A stretch of DNA of 64,000 bases, taken from contig DJRP01000016.1 in assembly GCA_002437815.1 (NCBI GenBank), positions 47,647 through 111,646 on the forward strand. The letters are read 5' to 3'. The notes beneath the pieces are model-generated. The model saw only the letters and a program-made list of their open reading frames with translations. It searched no databases and had not been told where the DNA came from. Positions 7,411-17,120 of the stretch are shown here, one piece after another; position 1 is the first letter of the stretch, and each line of letters begins with the position of its first letter. Source of the stretch: Collinsella sp. UBA6357. Lineage in GTDB: Bacteria; Actinomycetota; Coriobacteriia; Coriobacteriales; Coriobacteriaceae. The position numbers were made by a program, and so were the translations under genes.

Positions 7411-9864
7411 GTGAGAGTTTCATACGACTGGCTCAAGACGATGATCGATCTTCCGGAGGATCCCAAGACCCTTTCGGACGAATATATCCGCACTGGCACC
7501 GAGGTTGAGGCCATCGACACGGTGGGCGAGTCCTTCGACCACGTGGTCACGGCCAAGGTGCTCACCAAGACCCCGCACCCCGATAGCGACCACATGTATG
7601 TGTGCTCCGTCGACGTGGGTGACAAGAACCTGGATGCCGACGGCAACCCCGCGCCGCTGCAGATCGTCTGCGGCGCTCAGAATTTTGAGGCCGGCGACCA
7701 TATCGTCACGGCCATGATCGGCGCGGTGCTGCCCGGTGACGTCAAGATCAAGAAGAGCAAACTTCGCGGCGTCGTGTCCATGGGCATGAACTGCTCCGCG
7801 CGTGAGCTCGGTCTCTCTGCCGACCATTCCGGCATCATGATCCTTCCCGCGGACACGCCGGTTGGTATGCCGTTCGCCGAGTACGTGGGCTCGAGCGACA
7901 CCGTGCTCGATTGCGAGATCACGCCCAACCGCCCCGACTGCCTGTCGATGATCGGCATGGCGCGCGAGACCGGCGCCATCTTCGACCGCGACTTCCACGT
8001 CGAGCTGCCCCAGATCAAGGCCGAGACCGGCCGTTCCACGGCCGACGAGATCTCCGTCGAGATCGCCGACGAGGGCCTTTGCGACCGCTACGTCGCGCGC
8101 ATCGTGCGCAACGTGAAGGTCGGCCCGTCGCCCGACTGGATGGTCAAGCGCCTGAACGCCCTGGGTGTGCGCCCGCATAACAACATCGTCGACATCACCA
8201 ACTACGTGATGATGCTCACCGGTCAGCCGTTGCATGCCTTCGACCTGTCGACCTTCGCCGAGCAGGAGGGCAAGCGTCGCGTGGTCGTGCGCGCTGCCCG
8301 CCAGGACGAGGAGTTCCAGACCCTCGACGGAGAACATCGCGCGCTCGACGCTGGCATGGGTCTTATCACCGACGGTAACCGCCCCGTGGCGCTTGCCGGC
8401 GTCATGGGCGGCATGGATTCCGAGATCGAGGACGATACCGTCGACGTTATGGTCGAGAGCGCCTGCTTCAACGCCGGCCGTACCTCGCACACGAGCCGCG
8501 ATCTGTCGCTGATCTCCGACGCCTCGATCCGCTTCGAGCGTCAGGTCGATGAGACCGGTTGCGTGGACGTTGCCAACGTGACGTGTGCGCTTATCGAGGA
8601 GCTCGCCGGTGGCGAGGTCGCGCCGGGCTATGTGGACGTGTACCCCACACCCAAGACCATCGAGCCCATCAAGCTGCGCCTGGCCCGCGTGCATGCCATC
8701 AGCGGTGCCGACATCGAGCCCGCATTCATCGAGCGTTCGCTCGCGCGTCTGGGCTGCACGGTGGAGCGCGATGGCGAGGACTTCGTCGTGACGCCGCCGA
8801 GCTTCCGCCCCGATCTGCCGCGCGAGATCGACCTTATCGAGGAGGTTCTGCGCCTGTGGGGCATGGGCCGTGTGACTGCGACGATCCCCGCCGCCAAGAA
8901 CCACATCGGCGGTCTTACGCGCGAGCAGAAGCTCACCCGCAAAGTGGGCGAGATCCTGCGCGCCTGCGGCCTCAACGAGACCACGACCTTCGGGTTTGCC
9001 GCTCCGGGCGATCTCGAGAAGATCAACATGTCCGCCGAGGGCCGCGGCTGCCCCGTCGTACTTATGAATCCGCTTGTGGCCGAGCAGACCGAGATGCGTC
9101 GCTCGCTGCTGCCGGGCCTTTTGCAATCCGTCGCCTATAACGAGGCACACGGCACCTCCAACGTGCATCTTTACGAGATCGGCAGCCTGTTCCACGGTCG
9201 TGAGAACGCGAGCCTGCCCAAGGAGACCAAGTCCGTTGCAGGTGTGCTCTCGGGTCAATGGGCCGAGCAGGCGTGGAATATGAAGTACCGTCAGCTGCGT
9301 TTCTTCTTCGGCAAGGGCATTGTCGAGGAGCTGCTTGAGCAACTGCGCATCGAGAAGGTGCGTTTCCGTCCGGCCACGGGCGAGGCCTACGGCTTTTTGC
9401 AGCCCGGCCGCGCCGCTGAGGTCCTCTCAGGCGGCACCGTGCTCGGCTGGGTCGGCGAGATCCATCCCGAGGCCCGCGAGGCCATGGATATCGACCAGGT
9501 TGTCGTGGCGTTCGAGCTCGACCTCGACAAGCTCATCAAGGGCGCCCGCAACCAGGAAAACTACCACGAGTTCTCGCAGTTCCCGGCCGTCGAGCACGAC
9601 CTCGCTATCATTGTCGACAATGCGGTGACCTGCGAGGATCTTGAGCGTCGCATCGCGAGCGCCGGCGGCAAACTGCTGCGCGACGTGCGTCTGTTCGACG
9701 TCTACCGCGACCCCGTGCGCATCGGCGTGGGCAAGAAGTCCATGGCGTTCGCGCTCACCTATCAGTCCGATGACCACACCCTCACTTCCGAAGAGGTCGA
9801 GAAGGCCCATCAGAAGGTCGTGACCAAGGTCTGTAAGGCGACCGGCGGCGAGGTCCGCGGGTAG
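7411..9864 (+). CDS. pheT: Phenylalanyl-tRNA synthetase beta subunit
   Basis: Partner of PheS, 817 residues. The order of domains is normal: N-terminal tRNA-binding OB domain (about 40-155), B3/B4 editing region (KPHNNIVDITNYVM-like segment near 250), B5 domain (about 410-480), a catalytic-like core, and a C-terminal ferredoxin-like anticodon-binding domain (about 720-815). The start is GTG with AAGGAG 7 nt upstream. It is co-transcribed with pheS and so falls under the T-box. Confidence 0.96.
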   Translation: MRVSYDWLKTMIDLPEDPKTLSDEYIRTGTEVEAIDTVGESFDHVVTAKVLTKTPHPDSDHMYVCSVDVGDKNLDADGNPAPLQIVCGAQNFEAGDHIVTAMIGAVLPGDVKIKKSKLRGVVSMGMNCSARELGLSADHSGIMILPADTPVGMPFAEYVGSSDTVLDCEITPNRPDCLSMIGMARETGAIFDRDFHVELPQIKAETGRSTADEISVEIADEGLCDRYVARIVRNVKVGPSPDWMVKRLNALGVRPHNNIVDITNYVMMLTGQPLHAFDLSTFAEQEGKRRVVVRAARQDEEFQTLDGEHRALDAGMGLITDGNRPVALAGVMGGMDSEIEDDTVDVMVESACFNAGRTSHTSRDLSLISDASIRFERQVDETGCVDVANVTCALIEELAGGEVAPGYVDVYPTPKTIEPIKLRLARVHAISGADIEPAFIERSLARLGCTVERDGEDFVVTPPSFRPDLPREIDLIEEVLRLWGMGRVTATIPAAKNHIGGLTREQKLTRKVGEILRACGLNETTTFGFAAPGDLEKINMSAEGRGCPVVLMNPLVAEQTEMRRSLLPGLLQSVAYNEAHGTSNVHLYEIGSLFHGRENASLPKETKSVAGVLSGQWAEQAWNMKYRQLRFFFGKGIVEELLEQLRIEKVRFRPATGEAYGFLQPGRAAEVLSGGTVLGWVGEIHPEAREAMDIDQVVVAFELDLDKLIKGARNQENYHEFSQFPAVEHDLAIIVDNAVTCEDLERRIASAGGKLLRDVRLFDVYRDPVRIGVGKKSMAFALTYQSDDHTLTSEEVEKAHQKVVTKVCKATGGEVRG

Positions 9865-10152
9865 GATCTGTTCGTTCGGAGCCCGATCTCCTGTGATGCT
9901 CGCTGTGCTCTTCCTTGCCTTCGGCAAAGGACGCGCAGTCGAAATCGCCCATCGGGATCGGGTTCCTGCGCGCGGCGTATACTTTATCAAGCTCGAAATC
10001 GATCGAGCTTGCTTTCAAGCAGCATGTACGGGCTTTCAGGGTGCGTCAGATTGTCGTGAAAGAGGGGCGAAGCGCACGTTGGTGCGTGAGCGCCGATTGA
10101 ACGGCAAAGCGGCGTACTTTGGAAGCCCGTCGGGATTTGGGGGTCTTAGGCA

Positions 10153-11001
10153 ATGCCGAGTTGGAATATACACATCGCCCATACCGAGCAGTTGTTGGGA
10201 CTCGACGGGGCCCTTGCCGAGGCAGTGCGCGACCGAAATGCCTTTTTACTCGGCAGTGTCGTGCCCGATATCTTTGTCGGCTATATGGTTCCCGGCATCG
10301 TCGACCCCATTCCATATCGCGTGACACATTTTGCCAAGCCGGAGCCTATTCCCAAACCGCGCGAGGAGGAGTTCTGGAACACGTATGTTGCTCCGCTCAT
10401 GGTCGATGCGGGCACGGGTGCCCCCGCCGCGTCCACGTCGCTCAAGGAGGAGCGTGAGCGCCTCAACCGCGTGCACTATCCGCGCTTCTACGAGGATGCC
10501 GACCCGATCCCCGAACCGCCTGCCAGCGAGTTCTCCGTCGCTCCTGAGGATGTCGCCCAGTCCGTTCTCGATCTTACCTTGGGTGTATGGTCGCATCTTG
10601 TGGCCGATAACGTCTGGAACACGCGCGTCAACGAGTTTCTCGAAGCGCACGGCGGTAAGCCGAGCGAGGAATTTCGCATCAAGAAGCAGGGCGATTTCGA
10701 CTGGTTTGGCAAAACACTCGGTATCGTTTCGGTGCCCCGCGCGACAGACCGCCTATATGCCGCTGCGGCGCGGTTTCCGCAGTATTCAATCCCCAAAGAG
10801 TATGTGCTTAAGACGATCGGCGTAATGCACGAGATTGTCCGAGAGAACGAGGGCGATTCACACCATCCGCCCTATCGCCTGCTTACCGAGGACTTCTTCG
10901 ATGCAACAGCGCGCGAGGTCGTCGAACTTGCGGCGGCGGGTTTCGAGTGGCGTCTGGCTTCGCCCGATGCCCCGGCGACGCCGCTTATCGAAAGCCGCTA
11001 G
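10153..11001 (+). CDS. Zinc-dependent phospholipase C-like protein
   Basis: The 282-residue sequence resembles the zinc-dependent phospholipase C/S1-P1 nuclease-like fold. It has an early histidine (PSWNIHIAHTE), LGSVVPDIFVGY, THFAKPE, and a mid-protein GVWSHLVADNVWN with the conserved His-Leu-x-x-Asp. No signal peptide is present, so it appears cytoplasmic, unlike secreted alpha-toxins. The substrate is unknown. It follows pheT by 288 nt and ends 18 nt from a convergent gene. Confidence 0.7.
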   Translation: MPSWNIHIAHTEQLLGLDGALAEAVRDRNAFLLGSVVPDIFVGYMVPGIVDPIPYRVTHFAKPEPIPKPREEEFWNTYVAPLMVDAGTGAPAASTSLKEERERLNRVHYPRFYEDADPIPEPPASEFSVAPEDVAQSVLDLTLGVWSHLVADNVWNTRVNEFLEAHGGKPSEEFRIKKQGDFDWFGKTLGIVSVPRATDRLYAAAARFPQYSIPKEYVLKTIGVMHEIVRENEGDSHHPPYRLLTEDFFDATAREVVELAAAGFEWRLASPDAPATPLIESR

Positions 11002-11019
11002 GGCGTTGGACAGGAGCCC

Positions 11020-12078
11020 TCACACTAGAAGATCGCTCCAATCGGTGAGGATATGACGGCGTAGATCGAGCTCAGCCGTAAGTTCATCGTTTGATTTGGG
11101 CTTGAATTCCAGTCCTACCTTTGTATGAATAAGCTTGGCGATGCTATTTGCGCTGGCTTGGCTTTCAATTTGCTTGTACGTGATTTGAACCACGTCATAT
11201 CCCATGCTTGTGAGTGCCGTTGCGCGCTCCGCATCGGATAAAGCCGCCTGTTCTCTATCATGGACGGAGCGGCCCTGGCATTCGATTACGAGCCCGAGAC
11301 TGTCTGTGTTTGTTTCGATCAGGATATCCGCATAGGCGCAGGTGGCGTCATGAAGTTTTCTCGCGTCGCCGGTTAAGGGAATTCGGGCGTTATTTTGAAT
11401 CGGAATACCCCAACCGCCTTCGTTGCGAGGCATCGAGAGAAGCATCGAGGTTTGAACCTCGAAGGGCGATGCCGTGATGCCCGACATACGATCGATTGCC
11501 CAACGGAGACGCTTGATACCGCGCGTGCCAGCGGCCTTTGCTGCGAAATTCTTAAGCTCGGTTAAGTCGGTAAGGGGAGTGCGCTTCCACAGATCGGTAG
11601 GGGAGCCGGTGGTGCCGTTTACGCGCTCCCAGCCATCGTTTTTGTTAATAAGTTTGAGCCGAATCGCCTCGTCGAGTTGCGCTTGGGCACGCTCGCAGGG
11701 CCTGAACACGGCAAAGGTGCTGCAGTGCTCATAAGTTGCCATGAGGAGTTCATGCGGCTCTGCCATGGTCGCCAGATTGAGCAGGGTGAACTCGGGTGAA
11801 GCAACCTCGAATCCATGCTCCGTTTCCCGAAATGCCCCTGGGGGCGCTTCATGCGTCAGGAGGTGCGAGGTGAAGAGCTTTCGTGATCCGATTTGTTTGC
11901 GGGTCCGAACGATTCTGTGAAGTGGTTTATTGAATAGGTCGTCAATAATCGGGCTTCGTTGCAGTAATCTACATTTTGGATCAGAAACGTCGGGCGTGAT
12001 TGAAGGATAGAGTCCAAGAATTTGTGGCGGTATGCGGTAAAAATCAAAAGCAGTCTGTCCGCAGAGAGATAAATCCAT
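11020..12078 (-). CDS. Putative PD-(D/E)XK endonuclease-like protein (DUF559-type C-terminus)
   Basis: A 352-residue protein I cannot name. The C-terminal third (about 220-340) shows a nuclease-like order: Glu in SPFEVQTSML, Asp in YADILIE, then IECQGRSVHD and a segment ALTSMGYDVVQITYKQI. This matches DUF559/Vsr-like PD-(D/E)XK domains. The N-terminal 200 residues resemble the helical region of proteins grouped with AbiEi-type antitoxins, but that is weak. GGAGG precedes the ATG. Base composition is visibly lower in GC than in neighbours, which suggests acquisition. A defence or restriction role is possible but not shown. Confidence 0.55.
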   Translation of the reverse strand: MDLSLCGQTAFDFYRIPPQILGLYPSITPDVSDPKCRLLQRSPIIDDLFNKPLHRIVRTRKQIGSRKLFTSHLLTHEAPPGAFRETEHGFEVASPEFTLLNLATMAEPHELLMATYEHCSTFAVFRPCERAQAQLDEAIRLKLINKNDGWERVNGTTGSPTDLWKRTPLTDLTELKNFAAKAAGTRGIKRLRWAIDRMSGITASPFEVQTSMLLSMPRNEGGWGIPIQNNARIPLTGDARKLHDATCAYADILIETNTDSLGLVIECQGRSVHDREQAALSDAERATALTSMGYDVVQITYKQIESQASANSIAKLIHTKVGLEFKPKSNDELTAELDLRRHILTDWSDLLV

Positions 12079-12126
12079 AGAGACCTCCGAACTGAACGTA
12101 AAAATTGTTGAAAGTACCGACGTCAG

Positions 12127-12254
12127 TTCAGAAGTATGCGGTTTAATCTCAAAGGCTCGAGTAGACGCCGCTATTTGCTAAATATTATCAGGGGAAATGG
12201 CAACTTTGAACGGCTTGTACCTGGCTGGTTTAAATTAAACCGCATACTTCTGAA
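12127..12254. repeat. Inverted repeat upstream of the nuclease-like gene
   Basis: Arms TTCAGAAGTATGCGGTTTAAT (12127-12147) and its exact complement (12234-12254) flank 86 bp of AT-rich non-coding DNA. Pairing continues outward with a 1-nt gap (AGT and ACT). The small open frame crossing it is an unlikely gene. The rest of the gap to pyk (12255-12467) shows only AT-rich sequence with no feature I can name. Confidence 0.75.
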
Positions 12255-12461
12255 ACTACTGGATTACTTCGAAGTGATAAATCGTTTTGGCACGATCATC
12301 GCGAATGGGGTTTCGCCATCGGGTGGTTATCAGCGGTCCGCTATGTTGTGCGTGATCGTTGCAAGGAGATATTTTGCCGGTATTTGAGGTGCTACGGTTG
12401 CGTTAACCCCAGCTGTCTCGATAGCTTTCGGGATTCAGGGTGCGCTTTGCGGCCTCGCGAG

Positions 12462-12502
12462 ACAAAAAAGAGGACCGGAAGGCGAAGCCTTCCGGTCCTC
12501 TT
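12462..12502 (-). terminator. pyk terminator
   Basis: A perfect 16-bp stem (AAGAGGACCGGAAGGC with its complement) with a GAA loop. On the minus strand it is followed by a run of six T, 40 nt after the pyk stop codon. Confidence 0.92.
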
Positions 12503-12541
12503 GACGTTAACTCTGCGTTAGCTTACTAGGCGCAGGGTGGT

Positions 12542-14002
12542 TTAACGCACCTGAGCGACGTAAGCGACGTTGGTGGAGGAAACCTTGTCCTCGAGCTGAA
12601 CGCTCATGCGCGGATCACCGGCCGTGGCAACGGTGAGGTCGCCGGTCTCAACGTAGCCGAGTTCCTTGGCGGTCTCGATCGCCTTGACGATCGTGCCGTT
12701 GACCGTGCCCTGCGTAATAGCAGCCTGATGCGGGATGACGCCCCAGTACATGATCATCTGCTGAACGGCCCACTCGTGACGGGAGAAGGCAAGAATCGGC
12801 ATATTGGGACGGAAGTGCGACACCAGACGGGCGGTGCGACCAGTGGTCGTCGGGACGGTGATGCACTTAGCGCCGACGGAAGTTGCCATGTTCACGGCAG
12901 ACATGCCGACGACGTTGTTGACGACACGCGTGCCATGAGCGCCCTTGGGCATATCGAGCGGAGCGTGAGCCGGGAGATACTTCTCGGTCTCAAGAGCGAT
13001 GCTGGCCTGCATCTTGACGGCCTCGACCGGGTACTTGCCGGCCGCGGACTCACCGGACAGCATGACGGCGTCGGTACCGTCGTAGATGGCGTTGGCGACG
13101 TCGGCGACCTCAGCGCGGGTCGGACGGGGGTTCTGCTGCATGGAGTCGAGCATCTGCGTGGCGGTGATGACGGGCTTGTAAGCCGCGTTGCACTTGGCGA
13201 TGATCTCCTTCTGGATGTGCGGGACGAGCTCGGGCTTGATCTCGATACCAAGGTCGCCACGGGCAACCATGATGCCGTCGGAAGCCTCGAGGATCTCATC
13301 GAAGTTCTCGACGCCGAGGGCGCACTCGATCTTCGGGAAGATCGTCACATGCTCGCCACCGTTCTCGCGGCAGAGCTTGCGGATGCCGCGGACGGACTCG
13401 CCGTCGCGGATGAAGGAAGCGGCGATGTAGTCGATGTTCTCAGTCAGGCCGAACAGGATGTCCTGACGATCGCGCTCGGTGATGGCGGGCAGCGAGATGT
13501 TGACGTTGGGCATGTTGACGCCCTTACGCTCGCCGATCAAGCCGTCGTTCTTAACGACGCAGGTCATATCCTGGCCGTCGACGGACTCGACCTCGAGGGC
13601 GACCAGGCCATCGTCGATCAGGATGAGGGAGCCCTTCTCGACCTCGGAGGGGAGGGCGAGGTAGTCGAGGGAGATGTGCTCAGCGGTGCCGTGGAAATCC
13701 TCGGACGTGGGCTGAGCGGTCACGACAATCTTGTCGCCAGTCTTGACGGCGACCTTCTTGCCGTCGACCAGAAGGCCGGTGCGGACCTCGGGGCCCTTGG
13801 TGTCGAGCAGGATGCCGACGGGCATGCCGAGCTCCTTGGAAATACGGCGAACACGCTCGATGCGACCGTGATGCTCGTCGTAGGAACCGTGCGAGAAGTT
13901 GAAGCGGGCAACATTCATGCCTGCCTTGATCATCTCGCGGATGGTCTCGTCGCTGTCGCAGGCGGGACCCATGGTGCATACAATCTTAGTGCGCTTGTAC
14001 AT
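12542..14002 (-). CDS. pyk: Pyruvate kinase
   Basis: Last step of glycolysis: PEP plus ADP to pyruvate plus ATP. The 486-residue protein starts KRTKIVCTMGPA and has the substrate loop NVARFNFSHG, the lysine/magnesium site IFPKIE with GDLGIE, the signature ITATQMLDSM, and TDAVMLSGESAAGKYP. The C-terminal domain is complete and there is no extra PEP-utiliser domain. GGAGG lies before the ATG. It is divergent from the P-type ATPase. PEP is also consumed by ppc at the other end of the window. Confidence 0.97.
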   Translation of the reverse strand: MYKRTKIVCTMGPACDSDETIREMIKAGMNVARFNFSHGSYDEHHGRIERVRRISKELGMPVGILLDTKGPEVRTGLLVDGKKVAVKTGDKIVVTAQPTSEDFHGTAEHISLDYLALPSEVEKGSLILIDDGLVALEVESVDGQDMTCVVKNDGLIGERKGVNMPNVNISLPAITERDRQDILFGLTENIDYIAASFIRDGESVRGIRKLCRENGGEHVTIFPKIECALGVENFDEILEASDGIMVARGDLGIEIKPELVPHIQKEIIAKCNAAYKPVITATQMLDSMQQNPRPTRAEVADVANAIYDGTDAVMLSGESAAGKYPVEAVKMQASIALETEKYLPAHAPLDMPKGAHGTRVVNNVVGMSAVNMATSVGAKCITVPTTTGRTARLVSHFRPNMPILAFSRHEWAVQQMIMYWGVIPHQAAITQGTVNGTIVKAIETAKELGYVETGDLTVATAGDPRMSVQLEDKVSSTNVAYVAQVR

Positions 14003-14065
14003 TCAGACCTCCATCTGACATCGTCTTGCGCTGATAGATAAACCATAAGAAATAAAACCGAGACG

Positions 14066-14071
14066 ATTATA
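14066..14071 (-). promoter_or_regulatory. Candidate -10 element for pyk
   Basis: On the minus strand this reads TATAAT, 64 nt before the pyk start. I see no good -35 at the usual spacing, so activity may depend on an activator or the call may be wrong. Confidence 0.4.
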
Positions 14072-14375
14072 GCGAATCGAACTACCGCGTATCCGGCAAA
14101 ATCGACCGCATACCGATTTGGGAGCGCCTGAAGTGCGAAAGAAATGTATAAGAAAAAATTTTATCAAGCGCATGTAACGCGTTGACGTGCCTGTTATCCC
14201 AGTTCTCGCTTTGCCGCAGGTAAAAACGTTTTACCAAAAAAAGTTAAGGTATTTTCGGCTCTCGGGCATATGTGTTTCGTATTTGGGCCAGGTGTGTTCT
14301 TCCGCGCGTTTGGGGTACCATAGCTCCACTATCAACTGCCGCTCAGCACGGCAGCCTTGATGAGCCCTTGCCCTT

Positions 14376-14429
14376 CTCCTGGGAATTATGATCGGGCATC
14401 AATCTGCTGAGTGGCCCGATTCCCAGGAG
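14376..14429 (+). promoter_or_regulatory. Leader hairpin covering the Shine-Dalgarno of the P-type ATPase gene
   Basis: CTCCTGGGA (14376-14384) pairs with TCCCAGGAG (14421-14429). A 6-nt bulge is followed by a second 7-bp stem, ATCGGGC (14391-14397) with GCCCGAT (14414-14420), and a 16-nt loop. The 3' arm contains most of the AGGAGG ribosome binding site (14425-14430), so the folded form would block translation. It matches no riboswitch class that I recognise. Confidence 0.6.
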
Positions 14430-14441
14430 GGGACTCTTTAT

Positions 14442-17120
14442 ATGCAAAAGGAATACCTGTCCTCTGCGGCCGAGGTGCTCGAAGACCAACGTGTCGACGA
14501 GAACCTCGGCCTGAGTTCGGGGGAGGCGGCGTCGCGCTTGGCGACGGCCGGCCCCAACAAGCTCAAGGAGGCCGAGAAGACGCCGCTGTGGAAGCGTTTC
14601 TTCGAGCAGATGGCCGACCCGATGGTCATCATGCTTATCGTGGCCGCTTTCATCAGCGCGGCGACGGGCCTCGTCAAAGGCGAGCCCGACTTCGCCGACG
14701 TCGCGATCATCATGTTCGTCGTTATCGTGAACTCCGTGCTCGGCGTGGTCCAGGAGGCCAAAAGCGAGGAAGCCCTCGAGGCCTTGCAGGAGATGAGCGC
14801 GGCGCAGTCCAAGGTGTTGCGCGACGGTAAGCTTGTGCACCTGCCGAGCGCCGAGCTCGTGCCGGGCGATGTGATCATGCTCGAGGCGGGCGACTCGGTG
14901 CCGGCTGATTGCCGCGTGCTCGAGAGCGCCAGCATGAAGATCGAGGAGGCCGCGCTCACCGGCGAGTCCGTGCCGGTCGAGAAGCACACCGAGGCTATCG
15001 AGCTTGCCGCCGGCGCCGACGACGTGCCGCTCGGCGATCGTAAGAACATGTGCTACATGGGCTCCACCGTGGTCTACGGCCGTGGCCGCGCCGTCGTGGT
15101 GGGCACCGGTATGGACACCGAGATGGGCAAGATCGCCGGCGCCCTCGCCGAGGCCAAGGAGGAGCTCACCCCGCTCCAGGTCAAGCTCGCTGAGCTCAGC
15201 CGCATCCTCACCATCATGGTGATCGTCATCTGCGTCGTGATCTTTGGCGTTGACATTGTGCGCCATGGCGTGGGTAACGTCCTTACCGACCCGACGGCCC
15301 TGCTCGACACCTTCATGGTCGCCGTGTCGCTCGCCGTCGCCGCGATCCCTGAGGGCCTCGTGGCCGTCGTGACCATCGTGCTGTCGCTCGGCGTGACCAA
15401 GATGGCCAAACGCCAGGCGATTATCCGCAAGCTCAGCGCCGTCGAGACGCTCGGCTGTACGCAGACGATCTGCTCCGACAAGACCGGTACCCTCACGCAG
15501 AATAAGATGACGGTCGTCAAGCACGAGCTCGCCGCGCCCGAGGAGAAGTTCCTCGCCGGCATGGCGCTGTGTTCCGATGCCCGTTGGGATGAGGAGCTCG
15601 GCGAGGCCGTGGGCGAGCCGACCGAGTGCGCGCTCGTGAACGACGCGGGCAAGGCAGGCCTCACCGGGCTTGCCGTCGAGCACCCGCGCGTGGGCGAGGC
15701 GCCGTTTGACTCCGGCCGCAAGATGATGTCCGTCGTGGTCGAGACCCTCGATGGCGAGTACGAGCAGTACACCAAGGGCGCGCCCGACGTGGTACTGGGG
15801 CTTTGCACCCATATCTACGAAGACGGCAAGGTCGTGCCGCTCACTGACGCGCGCCGTGCCGAGCTCGTGGCCGCCAACAAGGCCATGGCCGACGAGGCCC
15901 TGCGCGTGTTGGCGCTGGCGAGTCGCACCTGGTCCGATGCACCCGCCGACTGCTCACCGACGAACCTGGAGCACGACCTCGTGTTCTGCGGTCTCTCGGG
16001 CATGATCGACCCCGTCCGTCCCGAGGTGGCCGACGCCATCCGCGAGGCGCACGACGCGGGTATCCGTACCGTCATGATCACGGGCGACCACATCGACACG
16101 GCTGTCGCCATCGCCAAACAACTCGGCATCGTCAGCGACCGCAGCCAGGCACTCACCGGCGCTGACCTCGACCGCATGAGCGACGAGGAGCTCGACGCGC
16201 ATATCGAGGACTACGGCGTCTACGCCCGCGTTCAGCCCGAGCACAAGACGCGCATCGTCGAGGCGTGGAAGTCTCGCGACCAGATCGTGGCCATGACGGG
16301 CGACGGCGTCAACGACGCGCCGTCCATCAAACGTGCCGACATCGGTGTCGGGATGGGCATCACCGGCACCGACGTCACCAAGAACGTGGCCGACATGGTT
16401 CTTGCCGACGACAACTTCGCAACGATCATCGGCGCCGTCGAGGAAGGCCGCCGCATCTACGACAACATCCGCAAGGTGATCCAGTTCCTGCTGTCGGCGA
16501 ACCTCGCTGAGGTGTTCTCGGTATTCATCGCCACGCTCATCGGCTTTACCATCTTCCAGCCGGTGCAGCTCTTGTGGGTGAACCTCGTGACGGACTGCTT
16601 CCCGGCGCTTGCGCTGGGCATGGAGCAGGCCGAGGGCGATGTCATGCGTCGCCGTCCCCGCAACGCCAAGGACGGCGTCTTTGCCGGTCACATGGGTCTC
16701 GACTGCATCGTCCAGGGTCTGATCATCACGGCGCTCGTGCTGGCGAGCTTCTTTGTGGGTGTGTACTTCGACATGGGCTACATCGACATCGCCGACATGA
16801 TCGCGGGTGCGGCCGACGAGGAAGGCGTGATGATGGCCTTCATCACGCTCAACATGGTTGAGATCTTCCACTGTTTCAACATGCGGAGCCGTCGCGCGTC
16901 GCTCCTCACGATGAAGAAGCAGAACTGGTGGCTGTGGGGCAGCGCCTTGCTCGCGCTCGTGCTCACGGTGATCGTGACCGTACAGCCCACGCTCGCCAAC
17001 ATGTTCTTTGGACCGGTGACGCTTGAGCTGCGCGGCGTGCTCGCGGCGCTGGGGCTCGCGTTCCTGATTATTCCGCTGGTTGAGGTGTACAAGGCCATCA
17101 TGCGGGCGGTGGAGCGCTAG
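14442..17120 (+). CDS. Cation-transporting P-type ATPase, calcium type (P2)
   Basis: ATP-driven cation export across the plasma membrane; family P2 members of this kind usually move Ca2+. The 892-residue protein shows the actuator loop TGES (173-176), PEGL in M4 (303-306) preceded by VAAI, the phosphorylation motif DKTGTLT (Asp346), hinge motifs TGDGVNDAPSIKRADIG, and VNLVTDCFPALALGME in M6. Ten membrane segments fit the hydropathy. An upstream in-frame ATG at 14388 is rejected because AGGAGG lies 11 nt before 14442. The leader hairpin points to post-transcriptional control. Confidence 0.9.
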   Translation: MQKEYLSSAAEVLEDQRVDENLGLSSGEAASRLATAGPNKLKEAEKTPLWKRFFEQMADPMVIMLIVAAFISAATGLVKGEPDFADVAIIMFVVIVNSVLGVVQEAKSEEALEALQEMSAAQSKVLRDGKLVHLPSAELVPGDVIMLEAGDSVPADCRVLESASMKIEEAALTGESVPVEKHTEAIELAAGADDVPLGDRKNMCYMGSTVVYGRGRAVVVGTGMDTEMGKIAGALAEAKEELTPLQVKLAELSRILTIMVIVICVVIFGVDIVRHGVGNVLTDPTALLDTFMVAVSLAVAAIPEGLVAVVTIVLSLGVTKMAKRQAIIRKLSAVETLGCTQTICSDKTGTLTQNKMTVVKHELAAPEEKFLAGMALCSDARWDEELGEAVGEPTECALVNDAGKAGLTGLAVEHPRVGEAPFDSGRKMMSVVVETLDGEYEQYTKGAPDVVLGLCTHIYEDGKVVPLTDARRAELVAANKAMADEALRVLALASRTWSDAPADCSPTNLEHDLVFCGLSGMIDPVRPEVADAIREAHDAGIRTVMITGDHIDTAVAIAKQLGIVSDRSQALTGADLDRMSDEELDAHIEDYGVYARVQPEHKTRIVEAWKSRDQIVAMTGDGVNDAPSIKRADIGVGMGITGTDVTKNVADMVLADDNFATIIGAVEEGRRIYDNIRKVIQFLLSANLAEVFSVFIATLIGFTIFQPVQLLWVNLVTDCFPALALGMEQAEGDVMRRRPRNAKDGVFAGHMGLDCIVQGLIITALVLASFFVGVYFDMGYIDIADMIAGAADEEGVMMAFITLNMVEIFHCFNMRSRRASLLTMKKQNWWLWGSALLALVLTVIVTVQPTLANMFFGPVTLELRGVLAALGLAFLIIPLVEVYKAIMRAVER

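Noticed and set aside
9893..10324. Open frame starting in the pheT to phospholipase-like gap
   Set aside because: It overlaps the better supported gene at 10153 in another frame and has a composition typical of shadow translation.
12136..12387. Small plus-strand open frame of 83 codons in the gap before pyk
   Set aside because: It begins inside one arm of the inverted repeat and crosses the other, lacks a ribosome binding site, and has no recognisable motif.
14330..14441. Known cation riboswitch (yybP-ykoY or NiCo type) before the P-type ATPase
   Set aside because: I could not find the conserved core sequences of either class; only the hairpin over the ribosome binding site is supported.
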